From the NCBI GenBank assembly GCA_963817785.1, contig CAWFPL010000002.1:186001-250000 (forward strand): DNA of 64,000 bases. Reading direction: 5' to 3'. Numbering within the stretch: position 1 is the stretch's first letter; every line of letters begins with the position of its first letter. This document shows positions 50,971 through 59,479 of this stretch, one piece after another. This DNA comes from JAKALD01 sp963817785 (GTDB lineage: Bacteria > Pseudomonadota > Gammaproteobacteria > Burkholderiales > SG8-39). The position numbers were made by a program, and so were the translations under genes. Under the pieces are notes generated by a model, which saw nothing but the letters and a program-made list of their open reading frames with translations, did not search any database and was not told where the DNA came from.

Positions 50971-51624
50971 ATGAGCACCCCGCTGCTGGTCATCGGCAAC
51001 AAGAACTACTCGTCCTGGTCGCTGCGCCCCTGGCTGGCGATGAAGGTGCTCGAGCTGCCGTTCGAGGAGCTGCGCATCCCGCTCTACGTCGCCGGCTCCA
51101 AGGAGCAGATCCTGCGTTACTCGCCTTCCGGCAGGGTGCCGTGCCTGGTCGACGGCGCGGTGCGGGTCTGGGAGTCCCTCGCCATCCTCGAATACCTCGC
51201 CGAAACGCACCCGCAGCTGTGGCCGGCGGTACCGGCGGCGCGCGCGGTGGCGCGTTCGATCAGCGCCGAGATGCACGCCGGATTCGCCAACCTGCGCCAG
51301 CACATGAGCATGAACGTACGCAAGCGCCACCCCGGCAAGGGACGCACGCCCGAGGTGCTGCAGGAGATCGCGCGCATCGTCGCCATGTGGAGCGACTGCC
51401 GCGCGCGCTTCGGCGGCGCCGGGCCGTACCTGTTCGGCCGCTTCTCGGCCGCCGACGCGATGTATGCGCCGGTGGTGCTGCGCTTTCGCACCTACGATGT
51501 CGAGCTTCCAGCGGAATGCCGAGCCTACTGCGACGCCGTGCTGGCGCTGCCGGCGATGCGGGAGTGGATCGCGGCGGCCGAGATCGAGACCGAGGTGCTG
51601 GAGAAGTTCGAGCCGTACGGCTAG
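50971..51624 (+). CDS. Glutathione S-transferase family protein
   Basis: A 217-residue GST. The N-terminal thioredoxin-like half starts LLVIGNKNYSSWSLRPWLAMK with the likely catalytic serine or tyrosine, SGRVPCLVDG as the cis-proline loop and WESLAILEYLAE as the glutathione-binding helix. The C-terminal half is all-helical. It resembles the zeta/MAI-like or YfcF-type group; the substrate is unknown. It is in a plus-strand run with the preceding NDUFA9-like gene. Confidence 0.9.
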   Translation: MSTPLLVIGNKNYSSWSLRPWLAMKVLELPFEELRIPLYVAGSKEQILRYSPSGRVPCLVDGAVRVWESLAILEYLAETHPQLWPAVPAARAVARSISAEMHAGFANLRQHMSMNVRKRHPGKGRTPEVLQEIARIVAMWSDCRARFGGAGPYLFGRFSAADAMYAPVVLRFRTYDVELPAECRAYCDAVLALPAMREWIAAAEIETEVLEKFEPYG

Positions 51625-51646
51625 CGCGTCCCGGGCTCGCGGCCGC

Positions 51647-52309
51647 ATGAACTTCCCCGACGGCACCCTTCCGCTTCCCTGGCTCGCGGCGGGCTGGGCG
51701 GCGCTCGGGCTGCTCGCGGCGTGGTGGTGGCGCCGCGCGCGCGGAGCGCGGCCGGGCGGATTCAATCCCAATCTCTGGCTCGCCAGTTGCGCGCTGGTCG
51801 CCGCGCTGTGGCTGGTACGCGCCGGAGTCGAGCCCGGGCTCATGCTGCACTTCCTCGGCGCCGCGGCGCTCTACCTGATGTTCGGCGCGCCGCTGGCGAT
51901 CGCCGGCATCGGGCTGGTCGCGATCATCGCGGCGGCGCTCGGCGCCGGCGGCTGGCAGGCGCTGCCCTGGCAGGTGCTGCTCGAGGGCGCGCTGCCGGTC
52001 GGAGTGGTGCACCTCGCGCGCCGCGCGCTCGAGCGGCGGCTGCCTCCCAACCCCTTCATCTACTTCATCGGCATCGCGTTCTTCGCCTCAGGGCTGTCGC
52101 TCGCCGCGGTCGCCGTCGCGACCGCACTGCTGCACGTCGCGGTCGGGCATTACACTGTCGGCTATCTCATGGACAACTACCTGCCCTACGCGCTGCTGCT
52201 CGCCTTCGGCGAGGCGTTTCTCACCGGAACGCTGATCACGGTGTTCGTGGTCTATCGCCGCGAGTGGGTCGCCACCTTCGACGATGCGCGCTGGCTGCGC
52301 CGGCCCTGA
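51647..52309 (+). CDS. CbiM-like membrane protein (ECF-type permease)
   Basis: A 220-residue membrane protein with six or seven hydrophobic segments, starting MNFPDGTLPLPWLAAGW. MHFPDG-like ends and the central LMLHFLGAAALYLMFGAPLA resemble the CbiM/energy-coupling factor S-component family for cobalt or nickel. The N-terminal metal ligand His of true CbiM (MHIxEG) is Asn-Phe here, so metal uptake is doubtful. No ATPase component is nearby. Close spacing to the GST gene. Confidence 0.7.
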   Translation: MNFPDGTLPLPWLAAGWAALGLLAAWWWRRARGARPGGFNPNLWLASCALVAALWLVRAGVEPGLMLHFLGAAALYLMFGAPLAIAGIGLVAIIAAALGAGGWQALPWQVLLEGALPVGVVHLARRALERRLPPNPFIYFIGIAFFASGLSLAAVAVATALLHVAVGHYTVGYLMDNYLPYALLLAFGEAFLTGTLITVFVVYRREWVATFDDARWLRRP

Positions 52310-52324
52310 GCGCGCGAGGGCGCG

Positions 52325-53443
52325 ATGAAGGCCTACGTGGTCGGCGGCGCGGTGCGCGACGAGCTGCTCGGGCTGCCGGTGGCGGACCGCGACTGGGTGG
52401 TGGTGGGCGCCACGCCCGAGGAGATGGCCGCGCGCGGCTTCAAGCCGGTGGGGCGCGACTTTCCCGTGTTCCTGCACCCGCAGACGCGCGAGGAATACGC
52501 GCTCGCGCGCACCGAGCGCAAGAGCGGGCGCGGCTACAAGGGCTTCACCGTCTACAGCGCGCCGGACGTGACGCTCGAGCAGGACCTGGCGCGCCGCGAC
52601 CTCACCATCAACGCCATGGCGCGCGACGAGGCGGGGCGGCTGCTCGATCCCTTCGGCGGCGAGCGCGACCTGCGCGCCCGGGTGCTGCGCCACGTGAGCG
52701 AGGCGTTCGCCGAAGACCCGGTGAGGATATTGCGCGTGGCGCGTTTTGCCGCGCGCTACGGGTTTCGCATCGCCGACGAGACGCGCGCCCTGATGCGGCG
52801 CATGGTCGAGGCGGGCGAGGCCGGGTTCCTGGTGGCCGAGCGCGTCTGGCAGGAGCTCGCCAAGGGGCTGATGGAGAACGATCCGGCGCGCATGTTCGAG
52901 GCGCTGGAAGAGTGCGGGGCGCTCGGCCCGCTGCTTCCCGAGCTGGCGGAGCTGTTCGCTTCGCCGCAGGCGCGCGCCCGCGTCTTCGCAGCGCTCGCGC
53001 GAGCGGCGCAGGAGGCAGCGCCGCTCGCGGTGCGCTTCGGGCTGCTGGCCTGGATGCTCGAAGACGATGCAGAGCGCCGCATCGAGGCGCTCGCCGAGCG
53101 CCTGCGGCTGCCGAACGAGGTTCGCGAGCTCGCGCTCACGACCTGCCGCTGCCGCGAGGGGCTCGCGGGCGCGCACCGGGCCGCCGCCGCGGCGTTGCTC
53201 GCGACGCTCAAGCGCGCCGACGCCTTGAGGCGGCCGGAGCGCTTTGCCGAGGTGCTGCGCGTGGCGCGCCTCGCCGAGCCCGGAGCGCAGGCGGCTGCCG
53301 GCGCCGAGCGCCTGGAGCGGGCGCTCGCCGCGGCGGCATCGGTCGATGCTGCAGCGATCGCGCAGTCGGTTGCGTCACCCGCCGAGATCCCGGCGCAGCT
53401 GGACGCCGCGCGTGCGCAGGCGATCGCGCGGGTGCTCGGGTAG
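52325..53443 (+). CDS. cca: CCA-adding tRNA nucleotidyltransferase, HD domain reduced
   Basis: A 372-residue class II CCA enzyme. The head domain is complete: YVVGGAVRDELLG, ADRDWVVVG, RRDLTINAMA and DPVRILRVARFAARYGF. It repairs and completes tRNA 3' ends. The usual C-terminal HD phosphohydrolase domain is shortened; the expected HDLGK-type metal motif is missing and the region reads VRFGLLAWMLEDDAERRIE before the conserved LRLPNEVRELA. The multifunctional form is about 410 residues. The core activity should be intact. Confidence 0.92.
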   Translation: MKAYVVGGAVRDELLGLPVADRDWVVVGATPEEMAARGFKPVGRDFPVFLHPQTREEYALARTERKSGRGYKGFTVYSAPDVTLEQDLARRDLTINAMARDEAGRLLDPFGGERDLRARVLRHVSEAFAEDPVRILRVARFAARYGFRIADETRALMRRMVEAGEAGFLVAERVWQELAKGLMENDPARMFEALEECGALGPLLPELAELFASPQARARVFAALARAAQEAAPLAVRFGLLAWMLEDDAERRIEALAERLRLPNEVRELALTTCRCREGLAGAHRAAAAALLATLKRADALRRPERFAEVLRVARLAEPGAQAAAGAERLERALAAAASVDAAAIAQSVASPAEIPAQLDAARAQAIARVLG

Positions 53444-53482
53444 CGGAGCGGACGCCGGAAAGCGCCTCGGTTTTTAACCCAA

Positions 53483-53531
53483 TCTCCTGTTTTTGGAGGG
53501 GGCAGACTTCGCCCCCTCCAAAAACAGGAGA
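53483..53531. repeat. 49-bp perfect palindrome, copy C
   Basis: A 21-bp perfect stem (53483-53503 with 53511-53531) around a 7-nt loop AGACTTC. The ends are TCTCC and GGAGA, and CAGAC spans the arm-loop border, as in copy B. Arm sequence otherwise differs from copies A and B (GGAGGGGGC against GCGGCCC). It lies 40 bp after the cca stop and 49 bp before the convergent DUF2905 stop, so it could serve as a bidirectional terminator. Confidence 0.88.
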
Positions 53532-53579
53532 CCCTGAGAAGCCAAACCACAACTCGTTACGCGCGATCCCGCGTTTGCC

Positions 53580-53777
53580 CTAGAGAATCAGCCGTCCGAT
53601 CAGCATCGCCAGCGCCGAAAGCACGACCGTGCTGGCGAACGGCAGGTAGAGCTCGCGGCCGCCGACCCTCAGCCGCAGGTCGCCCGGCAGCCGTCCCAGG
53701 CCGAGACGCGCTAGCCACGGGTTGGCGAGCCCGAATACGGCGAGCGCCAGGAAGACAGTGAGCAGCCACTTGAGCAT
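53580..53777 (-). CDS. DUF2905 family small membrane protein
   Basis: A 65-residue protein with two hydrophobic segments flanking LGLGRLPGDLRLRVGGRELYLPF, the DUF2905 signature. It is the second family member in the window (the other is at 25260). The two differ strongly outside the GRLPGDL core. Function unknown. It is divergent from the GST gene at 53831. Confidence 0.88.
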   Translation of the reverse strand: MLKWLLTVFLALAVFGLANPWLARLGLGRLPGDLRLRVGGRELYLPFASTVVLSALAMLIGRLIL

Positions 53778-53830
53778 CGGCGCGGACAGGATAAACTGCG
53801 GCGCTTTGCTGCGCCAGCCAAGGAGCGCCG

Positions 53831-54448
53831 ATGATCGAGCTGTATACCTGGAGCACGCCCAACGGCCGCAAGGTCTCCATCATGCTCGAGGAGTGCGGCT
53901 TGCCCTACAACGTGCACAAGGTCGACATCGGCAAGGGCGAGCAGTTCACGCCCGAGTTCGTGGCGCTCAACCCCAACAGCAAGATCCCGGCGATCGTCGA
54001 TCCCGACGGGCCGGACGGCGAGCCGATCAGCCTGTTCGAGTCGGGGGCGATCCTCGTATATCTGGCCGGCAAGACCGGGCGCTTCCTGCCGCAGTCGGTG
54101 CGCGGCAAGTACGAGGCGCTGCAGTGGCTGATGTTCCAGATGGGCGGGGTCGGCCCGATGTTCGGGCAGGCGCACCACTTCCTGCGCGCGGCGAAGGAGC
54201 AGGTGCCCTACGGGATCGAGCGCTATACCAAGGAGACGCGGCGCCTGTACGGGGTGCTCGACAGGCGCCTTGCCGAGGTGCCGTTCCTTGCGACGGAGTA
54301 CTCGATCGCCGACATCGCCACGTTCCCCTGGGTCGCGCGCCACGAGTGGCACCAAGTGGACCTCGCCGCCTTCCCCAACGTGAATCGCTGGTACGACACC
54401 ATCGCGCGCCGCCCCGGCGTCGCCCGGGGGATGGCGGTCCCGGCCTGA
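53831..54448 (+). CDS. Glutathione S-transferase, YfcG/Nu-class type
   Basis: A 205-residue GST whose N-terminus MIELYTWSTPNGRKVSIMLEE and the block NPNSKIPAIVDPDGPDGEPISLFESGAIL match the Nu-class disulfide-bond oxidoreductases YfcG/YghU. The Thr9/Asn11 region at the active site is kept. These reduce disulfides with glutathione. ATG 53831 follows AGGAGCGCCG. Confidence 0.92.
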   Translation: MIELYTWSTPNGRKVSIMLEECGLPYNVHKVDIGKGEQFTPEFVALNPNSKIPAIVDPDGPDGEPISLFESGAILVYLAGKTGRFLPQSVRGKYEALQWLMFQMGGVGPMFGQAHHFLRAAKEQVPYGIERYTKETRRLYGVLDRRLAEVPFLATEYSIADIATFPWVARHEWHQVDLAAFPNVNRWYDTIARRPGVARGMAVPA

Positions 54449-54477
54449 GCGCGCGGCGCTGGATCGGCCGCGGCATG

Positions 54478-55620
54478 CTATAGCGTGTGCCGCCGGTCCC
54501 CCCGCGCAAAGCCCCGCAGGCCGGCTCGCACGCCGCGCCCGACGGCAAGCACCTTGAACAGCTCGCCCATTTCGGCGGGCGAAACGAGCCGCTGCGCCTC
54601 GGCGGCAAGTGGCGCGTAGCGCGCCGTATCCCCCGGATCGGCGGCGGAGAGCAGCTCGGTGAGTCCACAATTGAGCAGGAACTGCGCCTGCGGCGCATAG
54701 CCGAGCAGCTCCAGCCCGGCGTCGTGCGCCGCCTCGGCGAGTGCGCTGAAATCGACGTGCGCGGTGATGTCCTGCAGCCCCGGGTAGTAGAACACGTCGC
54801 CGTGCGAGCGGTGCCGGTAGTGGCACTGCAGCGTCCCCATCGAGCGCTGCGGATGGTAGTACTCGCGCCGCGGAAAGCCGTAGTCGATCGCCAACAGCGC
54901 GCCGCGCTCGAGGTGGGCGCCGAGCGTGCGCATCCAGGCGCGCGCCGCGAGCCCGAGCTCGCTCTCGTAGCGCCCGGAGGGCGGCAGCTCGAGCGCGATC
55001 GCGCGCGCTGTCGCGAGCACCTCGCCCTGCGCCGGACGCCCGGACCATGCAAGCCGGCCTTCGCGCGCGCACACGCCGCGCTCGAGGATGCCGGCCGCGG
55101 TCCAGGCGAGCGCGTGCACCGGCATCGCGTCGAGCACCTCGTTGGCGAGCATCACGCCGCGAAAGCCCTGCGGCATCGCGTCGAGCCAGCGCGCCCGCTT
55201 GCCGAGCCGCGCGCGCTGGCGCTCGGCGAGCTCCGCGCTCGGCTCGAGGATCAGGTACTCGTGCCCGCCGGCGCCGAGCGCTGCGAGCTCGTCGATGAGC
55301 GTCGCGGCGAGCGTGCCCGAGCCCGCGCCGAACTCGAGGACCGCGTCGCCCGGCTCGAGCAGCTGCGCCACTTGGCGCGCGAGCGCGCGCGCGAACAGGC
55401 TGCCCATCTCGGGCGCGGTCACGAAATCGCCCGGGGCGCCAAGCTTGGTCGCGCCGCCGGCGTAATAGCCCAGTCCCGGCTCGTACAGCGCGAGCTCCAT
55501 GTAGCGCGCGAAGCTGATCCAGTTGCCGCCCGCCGCCAGCTCGGCGCCGATGCGCTCGAGCAGCCGGCGTGCGGCGGCGAGCGCCTCGGGGTCGGGAGCG
55601 GGCAGGGGCGCCGGGTGCAT
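54478..55620 (-). CDS. SAM-dependent methyltransferase, MidA/NDUFAF7 family
   Basis: A 380-residue protein with the family blocks ISFARYMELALYEPGLGYYAGG, GDFVTAPEMGSLFARALARQ, LEFGAGSGTLA and LANEVLDAMPVH. The late ALLAIDYGFPRREYYHP is also typical. The mitochondrial relative methylates a complex I arginine; the bacterial target is unknown. An upstream ATG at 55683 is possible but overlaps the divergent gene; 55620 is preferred. It diverges from the pteridine reductase gene. Confidence 0.92.
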   Translation of the reverse strand: MHPAPLPAPDPEALAAARRLLERIGAELAAGGNWISFARYMELALYEPGLGYYAGGATKLGAPGDFVTAPEMGSLFARALARQVAQLLEPGDAVLEFGAGSGTLAATLIDELAALGAGGHEYLILEPSAELAERQRARLGKRARWLDAMPQGFRGVMLANEVLDAMPVHALAWTAAGILERGVCAREGRLAWSGRPAQGEVLATARAIALELPPSGRYESELGLAARAWMRTLGAHLERGALLAIDYGFPRREYYHPQRSMGTLQCHYRHRSHGDVFYYPGLQDITAHVDFSALAEAAHDAGLELLGYAPQAQFLLNCGLTELLSAADPGDTARYAPLAAEAQRLVSPAEMGELFKVLAVGRGVRAGLRGFARGDRRHTL

Positions 55621-55660
55621 GGCCGGCGAGGTTACCGGGTCCGCTAGAATTCGCAATGTC

Positions 55661-56407
55661 ATGGTCGATTCACTCGAAGGCAAGGTCGCGCTGGTGACCG
55701 GCGCGGCACGGCGCGTGGGCGCGGCGATCGCGCGGCGGCTGCACGCGGCAGGCGCGAAGCTCGTCGTGCACTACCGGGGTGCCGAGGCCGACGCGATCGC
55801 GCTCGAGGCGGAGCTGAACGCCGCGCGCGCGGCGAGTTCGATCCGCGTGCGCCAGGACCTGCTCGAGGCGGGCGCGCCGGAGGCGCTGGTGGCGGCCGCG
55901 GTGCGGCATTTCGGCCGGCTCGACATCCTGGTGAACAACGCCTCGAGCTTCTACGTGACGCGCCTCGGCGCCATCGAGCCGAAGCATTGGGACGACCTCA
56001 TCGGCTCGAACCTGAGGGCGCCGCTGTTCCTCGCGCAGGCCGCCGCGCCGCACCTCAAGGAAACCCGCGGCGTGATCGTCAACATCACCGACCTCCACGC
56101 CGAGCGTCCGCTGCGCAAGTTCGTGGTCTACAGCATCGCCAAGGCTGGGCTCTCGGCGATGACCCGCTCGCTCGCGCTCGAGCTCGGGCCCGAGGTGCGG
56201 GTCAACGCGGTCGCGCCCGGCGCCATCGCCTGGCCCGAGGGCGGCAAGCTCGATCATGCGGAACGCCGGCGCATCGTGGAAACCACGCCGCTCGCGCGCA
56301 TCGGTGCGCCCGAGGACATCGCGCACGCGGTACACTTCCTGTGCAGCGCACCCTTCGTGTCCGGCGCGATCCTCGCGGTGGACGGCGGCCGCTCGGTTTT
56401 CGTGTGA
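55661..56407 (+). CDS. Pteridine reductase (SDR family)
   Basis: A 248-residue short-chain dehydrogenase. The NADPH loop is VTGAARRVGAAIARRLHAAG with the arginine typical of PTR1/FolM, then NNASSFYVTRLG, and the catalytic Tyr/Lys are in YSIAKAG. The GAARRVG signature and the DLHAERP segment mark pteridine reductases, which make tetrahydropteridines. It starts at ATG 55661, and its stop overlaps the ttcA start by one base. Confidence 0.9.
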   Translation: MVDSLEGKVALVTGAARRVGAAIARRLHAAGAKLVVHYRGAEADAIALEAELNAARAASSIRVRQDLLEAGAPEALVAAAVRHFGRLDILVNNASSFYVTRLGAIEPKHWDDLIGSNLRAPLFLAQAAAPHLKETRGVIVNITDLHAERPLRKFVVYSIAKAGLSAMTRSLALELGPEVRVNAVAPGAIAWPEGGKLDHAERRRIVETTPLARIGAPEDIAHAVHFLCSAPFVSGAILAVDGGRSVFV

Positions 56408-57309
56408 TGACCCTGCAACGCGCACCGTCCGCCTGGCTCGATCCGCGCAAGAGCGCGCTCGAGGCGAACAAGCTCGCCAAGCGGCTGCGCCGCCAGGTCG
56501 GCGAGGCGATCGCGGACTTCGGCCTGATCGAGGAGGGCGACCGCGTGATGGTGTGCCTGTCCGGCGGCAAGGACAGCTACGGCATGCTCGACGTGCTGCT
56601 CGCGCTGCGCGACAAGGCGCCGGTCGGCTTCGAGCTGATCGCGGTGAACCTCGACCAGAAGCAGCCCGGCTTCCCCGTCGACGTGCTGCCGCGATACCTG
56701 CAACAGCGCGGGGTGCCCTACCGCATCGTCGAGCAGGACACCTATTCGGTGGTCAAGCGCGTGGTCCCGGAAGGCAAGACGATGTGCTCGCTGTGCTCGC
56801 GGCTGCGGCGAGGCGTGCTGTATCGCGTCGCGACCGAGCTGGGCGCGACCAAGATCGCGCTCGGCCACCATCGCGACGACATCCTGGCGACCTTCTTCCT
56901 CAACCTGTTCTACGGCGGCAAGCTCAAGGCGATGCCGCCGAAGCTCGTCTCGGACGACGGCCGCCACGTCGTCATCCGGCCGCTTGCCTACGTGACGGAG
57001 GACGACCTCGCCGCGTATGCGGGGGCGAAGGGTTTTCCGCTCATCCCGTGCACGCTGTGCGGCTCGCAGGAGAACCTGCAGCGCAAGGTGCTGGGCGAGA
57101 TGCTGCGCGAGTGGCAAAGGCGCCACCCGGGGCGGATCGAATCGATCCTGCGCGCGCTTTCGGACGTGCGCGCGTCGCACCTCCTGGACCGCAAGCTGTT
57201 CGACTTCGCCGGGCTGCGGCCCGACGGGCGTGCCGATCCGGGCGGCGACACGGCGTTCGACCCGCAGGAACTCGGCGAGCCGTTGTTTGCCGAAGAGACG
57301 GACGCCTGA
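56407..57309 (+). CDS. ttcA: tRNA 2-thiocytidine(32) synthetase TtcA
   Basis: A 300-residue PP-loop ATPase. The ATP loop is VCLSGGKDSYGML and the two CxxC motifs are MCSLC and PCTLC, ligands for the iron-sulfur cluster. GHHRDDILATFFLNLFYGGKL is typical. It thiolates C32 in certain tRNAs. It starts at ATG 56407, overlapping the pteridine reductase stop. The C-terminal tail continues past LFDFAGLRPDG with an acidic end. Confidence 0.96.
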   Translation: MTLQRAPSAWLDPRKSALEANKLAKRLRRQVGEAIADFGLIEEGDRVMVCLSGGKDSYGMLDVLLALRDKAPVGFELIAVNLDQKQPGFPVDVLPRYLQQRGVPYRIVEQDTYSVVKRVVPEGKTMCSLCSRLRRGVLYRVATELGATKIALGHHRDDILATFFLNLFYGGKLKAMPPKLVSDDGRHVVIRPLAYVTEDDLAAYAGAKGFPLIPCTLCGSQENLQRKVLGEMLREWQRRHPGRIESILRALSDVRASHLLDRKLFDFAGLRPDGRADPGGDTAFDPQELGEPLFAEETDA

Positions 57310-57364
57310 GCATCGCGCCGGCGGCGAATCTTTCCGCGCACGGCCTGACTTCCGGAGCCACCCT

Positions 57365-58189
57365 ATGAAAGCCACCGTTTTCGAGCTCAAGCGCAAGAAA
57401 GGCGAGCACCTGGTGATGCTCACCGCCTACGACTACCCGAGCGCGCAGCTCGCGAGCGAGGCGGGCGTGGATCTGATCCTGGTGGGCGACTCGCTCGGCA
57501 TGGTGGTGCTGGGCTACGACTCGACGGTTCCAGTGACGATGGAGGACATGCTGCATCACACCAGAGCGGCGCGCCGCGGCGCACCGCAGACCTTCCTCGT
57601 CGCCGACATGCCCTATCTCTCCTACACCACGCCGCAGCGGGCGCTCGACAATGCCGCACGGCTCATGAAGGAGGCCGGCGCCGACTCGGTCAAGATCGAG
57701 GGCGGGATCGAGGCGTTGCCGGTCGTGGAGGCGCTGGTGCGGGCCGGCGTTCCGGTGCTCGGGCACATCGGCCTGACGCCGCAGACCGCCTCGGCGCTCG
57801 GCGGCTTCAAGCTGCAGGGCCGCGACGAGGCTGGGGCGCGCCGCATTCTCGAGGAAGCCGCGGCCCTCGAGCGCGCCGGCTGCTGGGGAATGGTGATCGA
57901 GCTGGTCCCCGCGCCGCTCGCCCGCCTGGTCACGGAGCGCACCGCCATCCCGACGATCGGCATCGGCGCCGGTGCGCATTGCGATGGCCAGGTGCTGGTA
58001 TTTCACGACCTGGTGGGGCTGTACTCGGGCTTCACGCCGAAGTTCGCCAAGCGCTACGCGGAGGCGGGCGCGGCGATCAAGGAGGCGATCGCGCGCTACG
58101 CCGCAGAGGTGCGCAGCGGCGCGTTCCCGGACGAGGCGCACAGCTTCGGCATGAACGCCGAAGCGCTGCGGCGTCTGGGCGGCGATTGA
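57365..58189 (+). CDS. panB: 3-methyl-2-oxobutanoate hydroxymethyltransferase
   Basis: A 274-residue PanB, the first committed step to pantothenate. It has MLTAYDYPSAQLASEAGVDLILVGDSLGMVVLGY in recognisable blocks, the Mg ligands in GDSLG and VADMP, VKIEGG and GHIGLTPQ. GIGAGAHCDGQVLVFHD completes it. No panC follows; a hairpin and a 400-bp gap come next. Confidence 0.97.
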   Translation: MKATVFELKRKKGEHLVMLTAYDYPSAQLASEAGVDLILVGDSLGMVVLGYDSTVPVTMEDMLHHTRAARRGAPQTFLVADMPYLSYTTPQRALDNAARLMKEAGADSVKIEGGIEALPVVEALVRAGVPVLGHIGLTPQTASALGGFKLQGRDEAGARRILEEAAALERAGCWGMVIELVPAPLARLVTERTAIPTIGIGAGAHCDGQVLVFHDLVGLYSGFTPKFAKRYAEAGAAIKEAIARYAAEVRSGAFPDEAHSFGMNAEALRRLGGD

Positions 58190-58594
58190 GCCGGGACCAC
58201 TTCTCCCGCTCGATGCGGTGATCGGGAAGGGCGCTGCGGGGGGGGCGTAGCGCCCTGCCGGCGCAGGGTTCGTTTTATCCGTGCAACAGCCGCCTGGCCG
58301 CGGCGGGCCAGCGCCGTGCGCGCCGTTGCCGCACGGCGGCAATCGTTCCTTCCTCCAATGCTTGACGCGCGATAAGTTTTTACAGTTTCTTGCAAAGGCA
58401 ACTCGCGGCAGTATCACGCGGATGAATGCGCGGCTCCAACCGTGAGCTCTTCGGCGCCCGCTCGCGAGCGCCTGTCTGCTCCCTTCTCTTGCAGCGCGAG
58501 GGCGCCCGCCCGTCGCTCTGCGCGACTGGATCGGCTTTTCACCGGCTCGGCGGCCTCCGGCGGCGGAGTCTTTTTTCAATTCCTGGAGATGACG
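58190..58594. other. Intergenic region with two hairpins
   Basis: A 405-bp gap between panB and the acyltransferase. The first hairpin is at 58228-58256. A second 7-bp hairpin TTGCCGC/GCGGCAA (58326-58332 with 58336-58342) is followed by pyrimidine-rich sequence. A TTGACG box at 58362 begins a more AT-rich stretch that may hold the promoter for the acyltransferase gene; no well-spaced -10 box is evident. The open frame from 58442 is not preferred because the ribosome site fits ATG 58595. Confidence 0.45.
58228..58256 (+). terminator. Hairpin after panB
   Basis: An 8-bp perfect stem (AGGGCGCT 58228-58235 with AGCGCCCT 58249-58256) lies 38 nt after the panB stop. No T-run follows, so a terminator role is plausible but unproven. 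Confidence 0.5.
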
Positions 58595-59374
58595 ATGAAA
58601 GCGGAACATGGCATCGAGGCGGCATGCATAAACCTGATCGGCGGGGCACTGGCCCATGCGGGGCAGCCCCGGGAGGCGGCGCTGGCTGAGGAGCGCCTGC
58701 CGTTCACGATCAGAATCGCGCACGACGAAGAGGCACTCGACAGGGCCGTGCGCATGCGATATGAGGCGTATGCGCGACACGTCCCCGAGTTCGCCGAGCG
58801 GCTCAGGGCGCCGGAGCCCTGCGATCGCGAAGACGGGGTAGTCTTACTGCTCGCCGAATCCAAGCTCGACGGGTCGGCCCTCGGCACGATGCGAATTCAG
58901 ACCAACCGCTACCGCCCGCTCGCCATCGAGCAGTCGATCGAGCTCCCCGAGGGGCTGCGCGATCGGCGCCTTGCCGGCGCAACGCGGCTCGGCGTCTCCC
59001 TTGGACGCGTCGGGCGGGTCGTCAAGGTCATGCTGTTCAAGGCCTTCTACCTGTATTGCCAGGAGGCGCAAATCGATTCGATCGTGATCGCCGCGCGCGC
59101 ACCGCTCGACCGGCACTACGAGGCGCTGCTGTTCGAGGACGTGCTGGAAGGCGGCGGGTTCACTCCCTTGCGCCACGCCTGCAACATTCCGCATCGGATC
59201 ATGGCGTTCGACATCGCCACCGCAGAGGCGCGCTGGGCCGAAGCGCGCCATCCGCTGCTGGAGCTCTTTTGCCGCACGCTTCACCCCGATATCGACGTGA
59301 GCCTGGAGGGTTTCGACTACCGGAACGCGCAGCCGCTGCCGAGGGCGCGCACTCGCGTGCCAGCGCCGGCATGA
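58595..59374 (+). CDS. FeeM-like N-acyltransferase (GNAT-like)
   Basis: A 259-residue protein. The middle part reads FTIRIAHDEEALDRAVRMRYEAYARH, then LGTMRIQTNRYRPLAIEQS, RLGVSLGRVGRVVKVMLFKAFYLYCQ, and HRIMAFDIATAEARW. This matches the FeeM / acyl-homoserine-lactone synthase-like fold that makes N-acyl amino acids. An alternative is an exosortase-associated acyltransferase; no exosortase is in the window. GGAG 58584-58587 sits 7 nt ahead of ATG 58595, so that start is preferred to 58589 or 58442. The GGDEF-EAL gene follows 105 nt later. Confidence 0.72.
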   Translation: MKAEHGIEAACINLIGGALAHAGQPREAALAEERLPFTIRIAHDEEALDRAVRMRYEAYARHVPEFAERLRAPEPCDREDGVVLLLAESKLDGSALGTMRIQTNRYRPLAIEQSIELPEGLRDRRLAGATRLGVSLGRVGRVVKVMLFKAFYLYCQEAQIDSIVIAARAPLDRHYEALLFEDVLEGGGFTPLRHACNIPHRIMAFDIATAEARWAEARHPLLELFCRTLHPDIDVSLEGFDYRNAQPLPRARTRVPAPA

Positions 59375-59479
59375 GCAAGGCCTCCTTCGCGCCCGGCGCG
59401 GACCCGCCAGGCACTCACCCACTCGCCGCAATGTGGCACAAGCCCTGTTCCGCGGCCCGCCGCGCGCCGATAATAGGCC

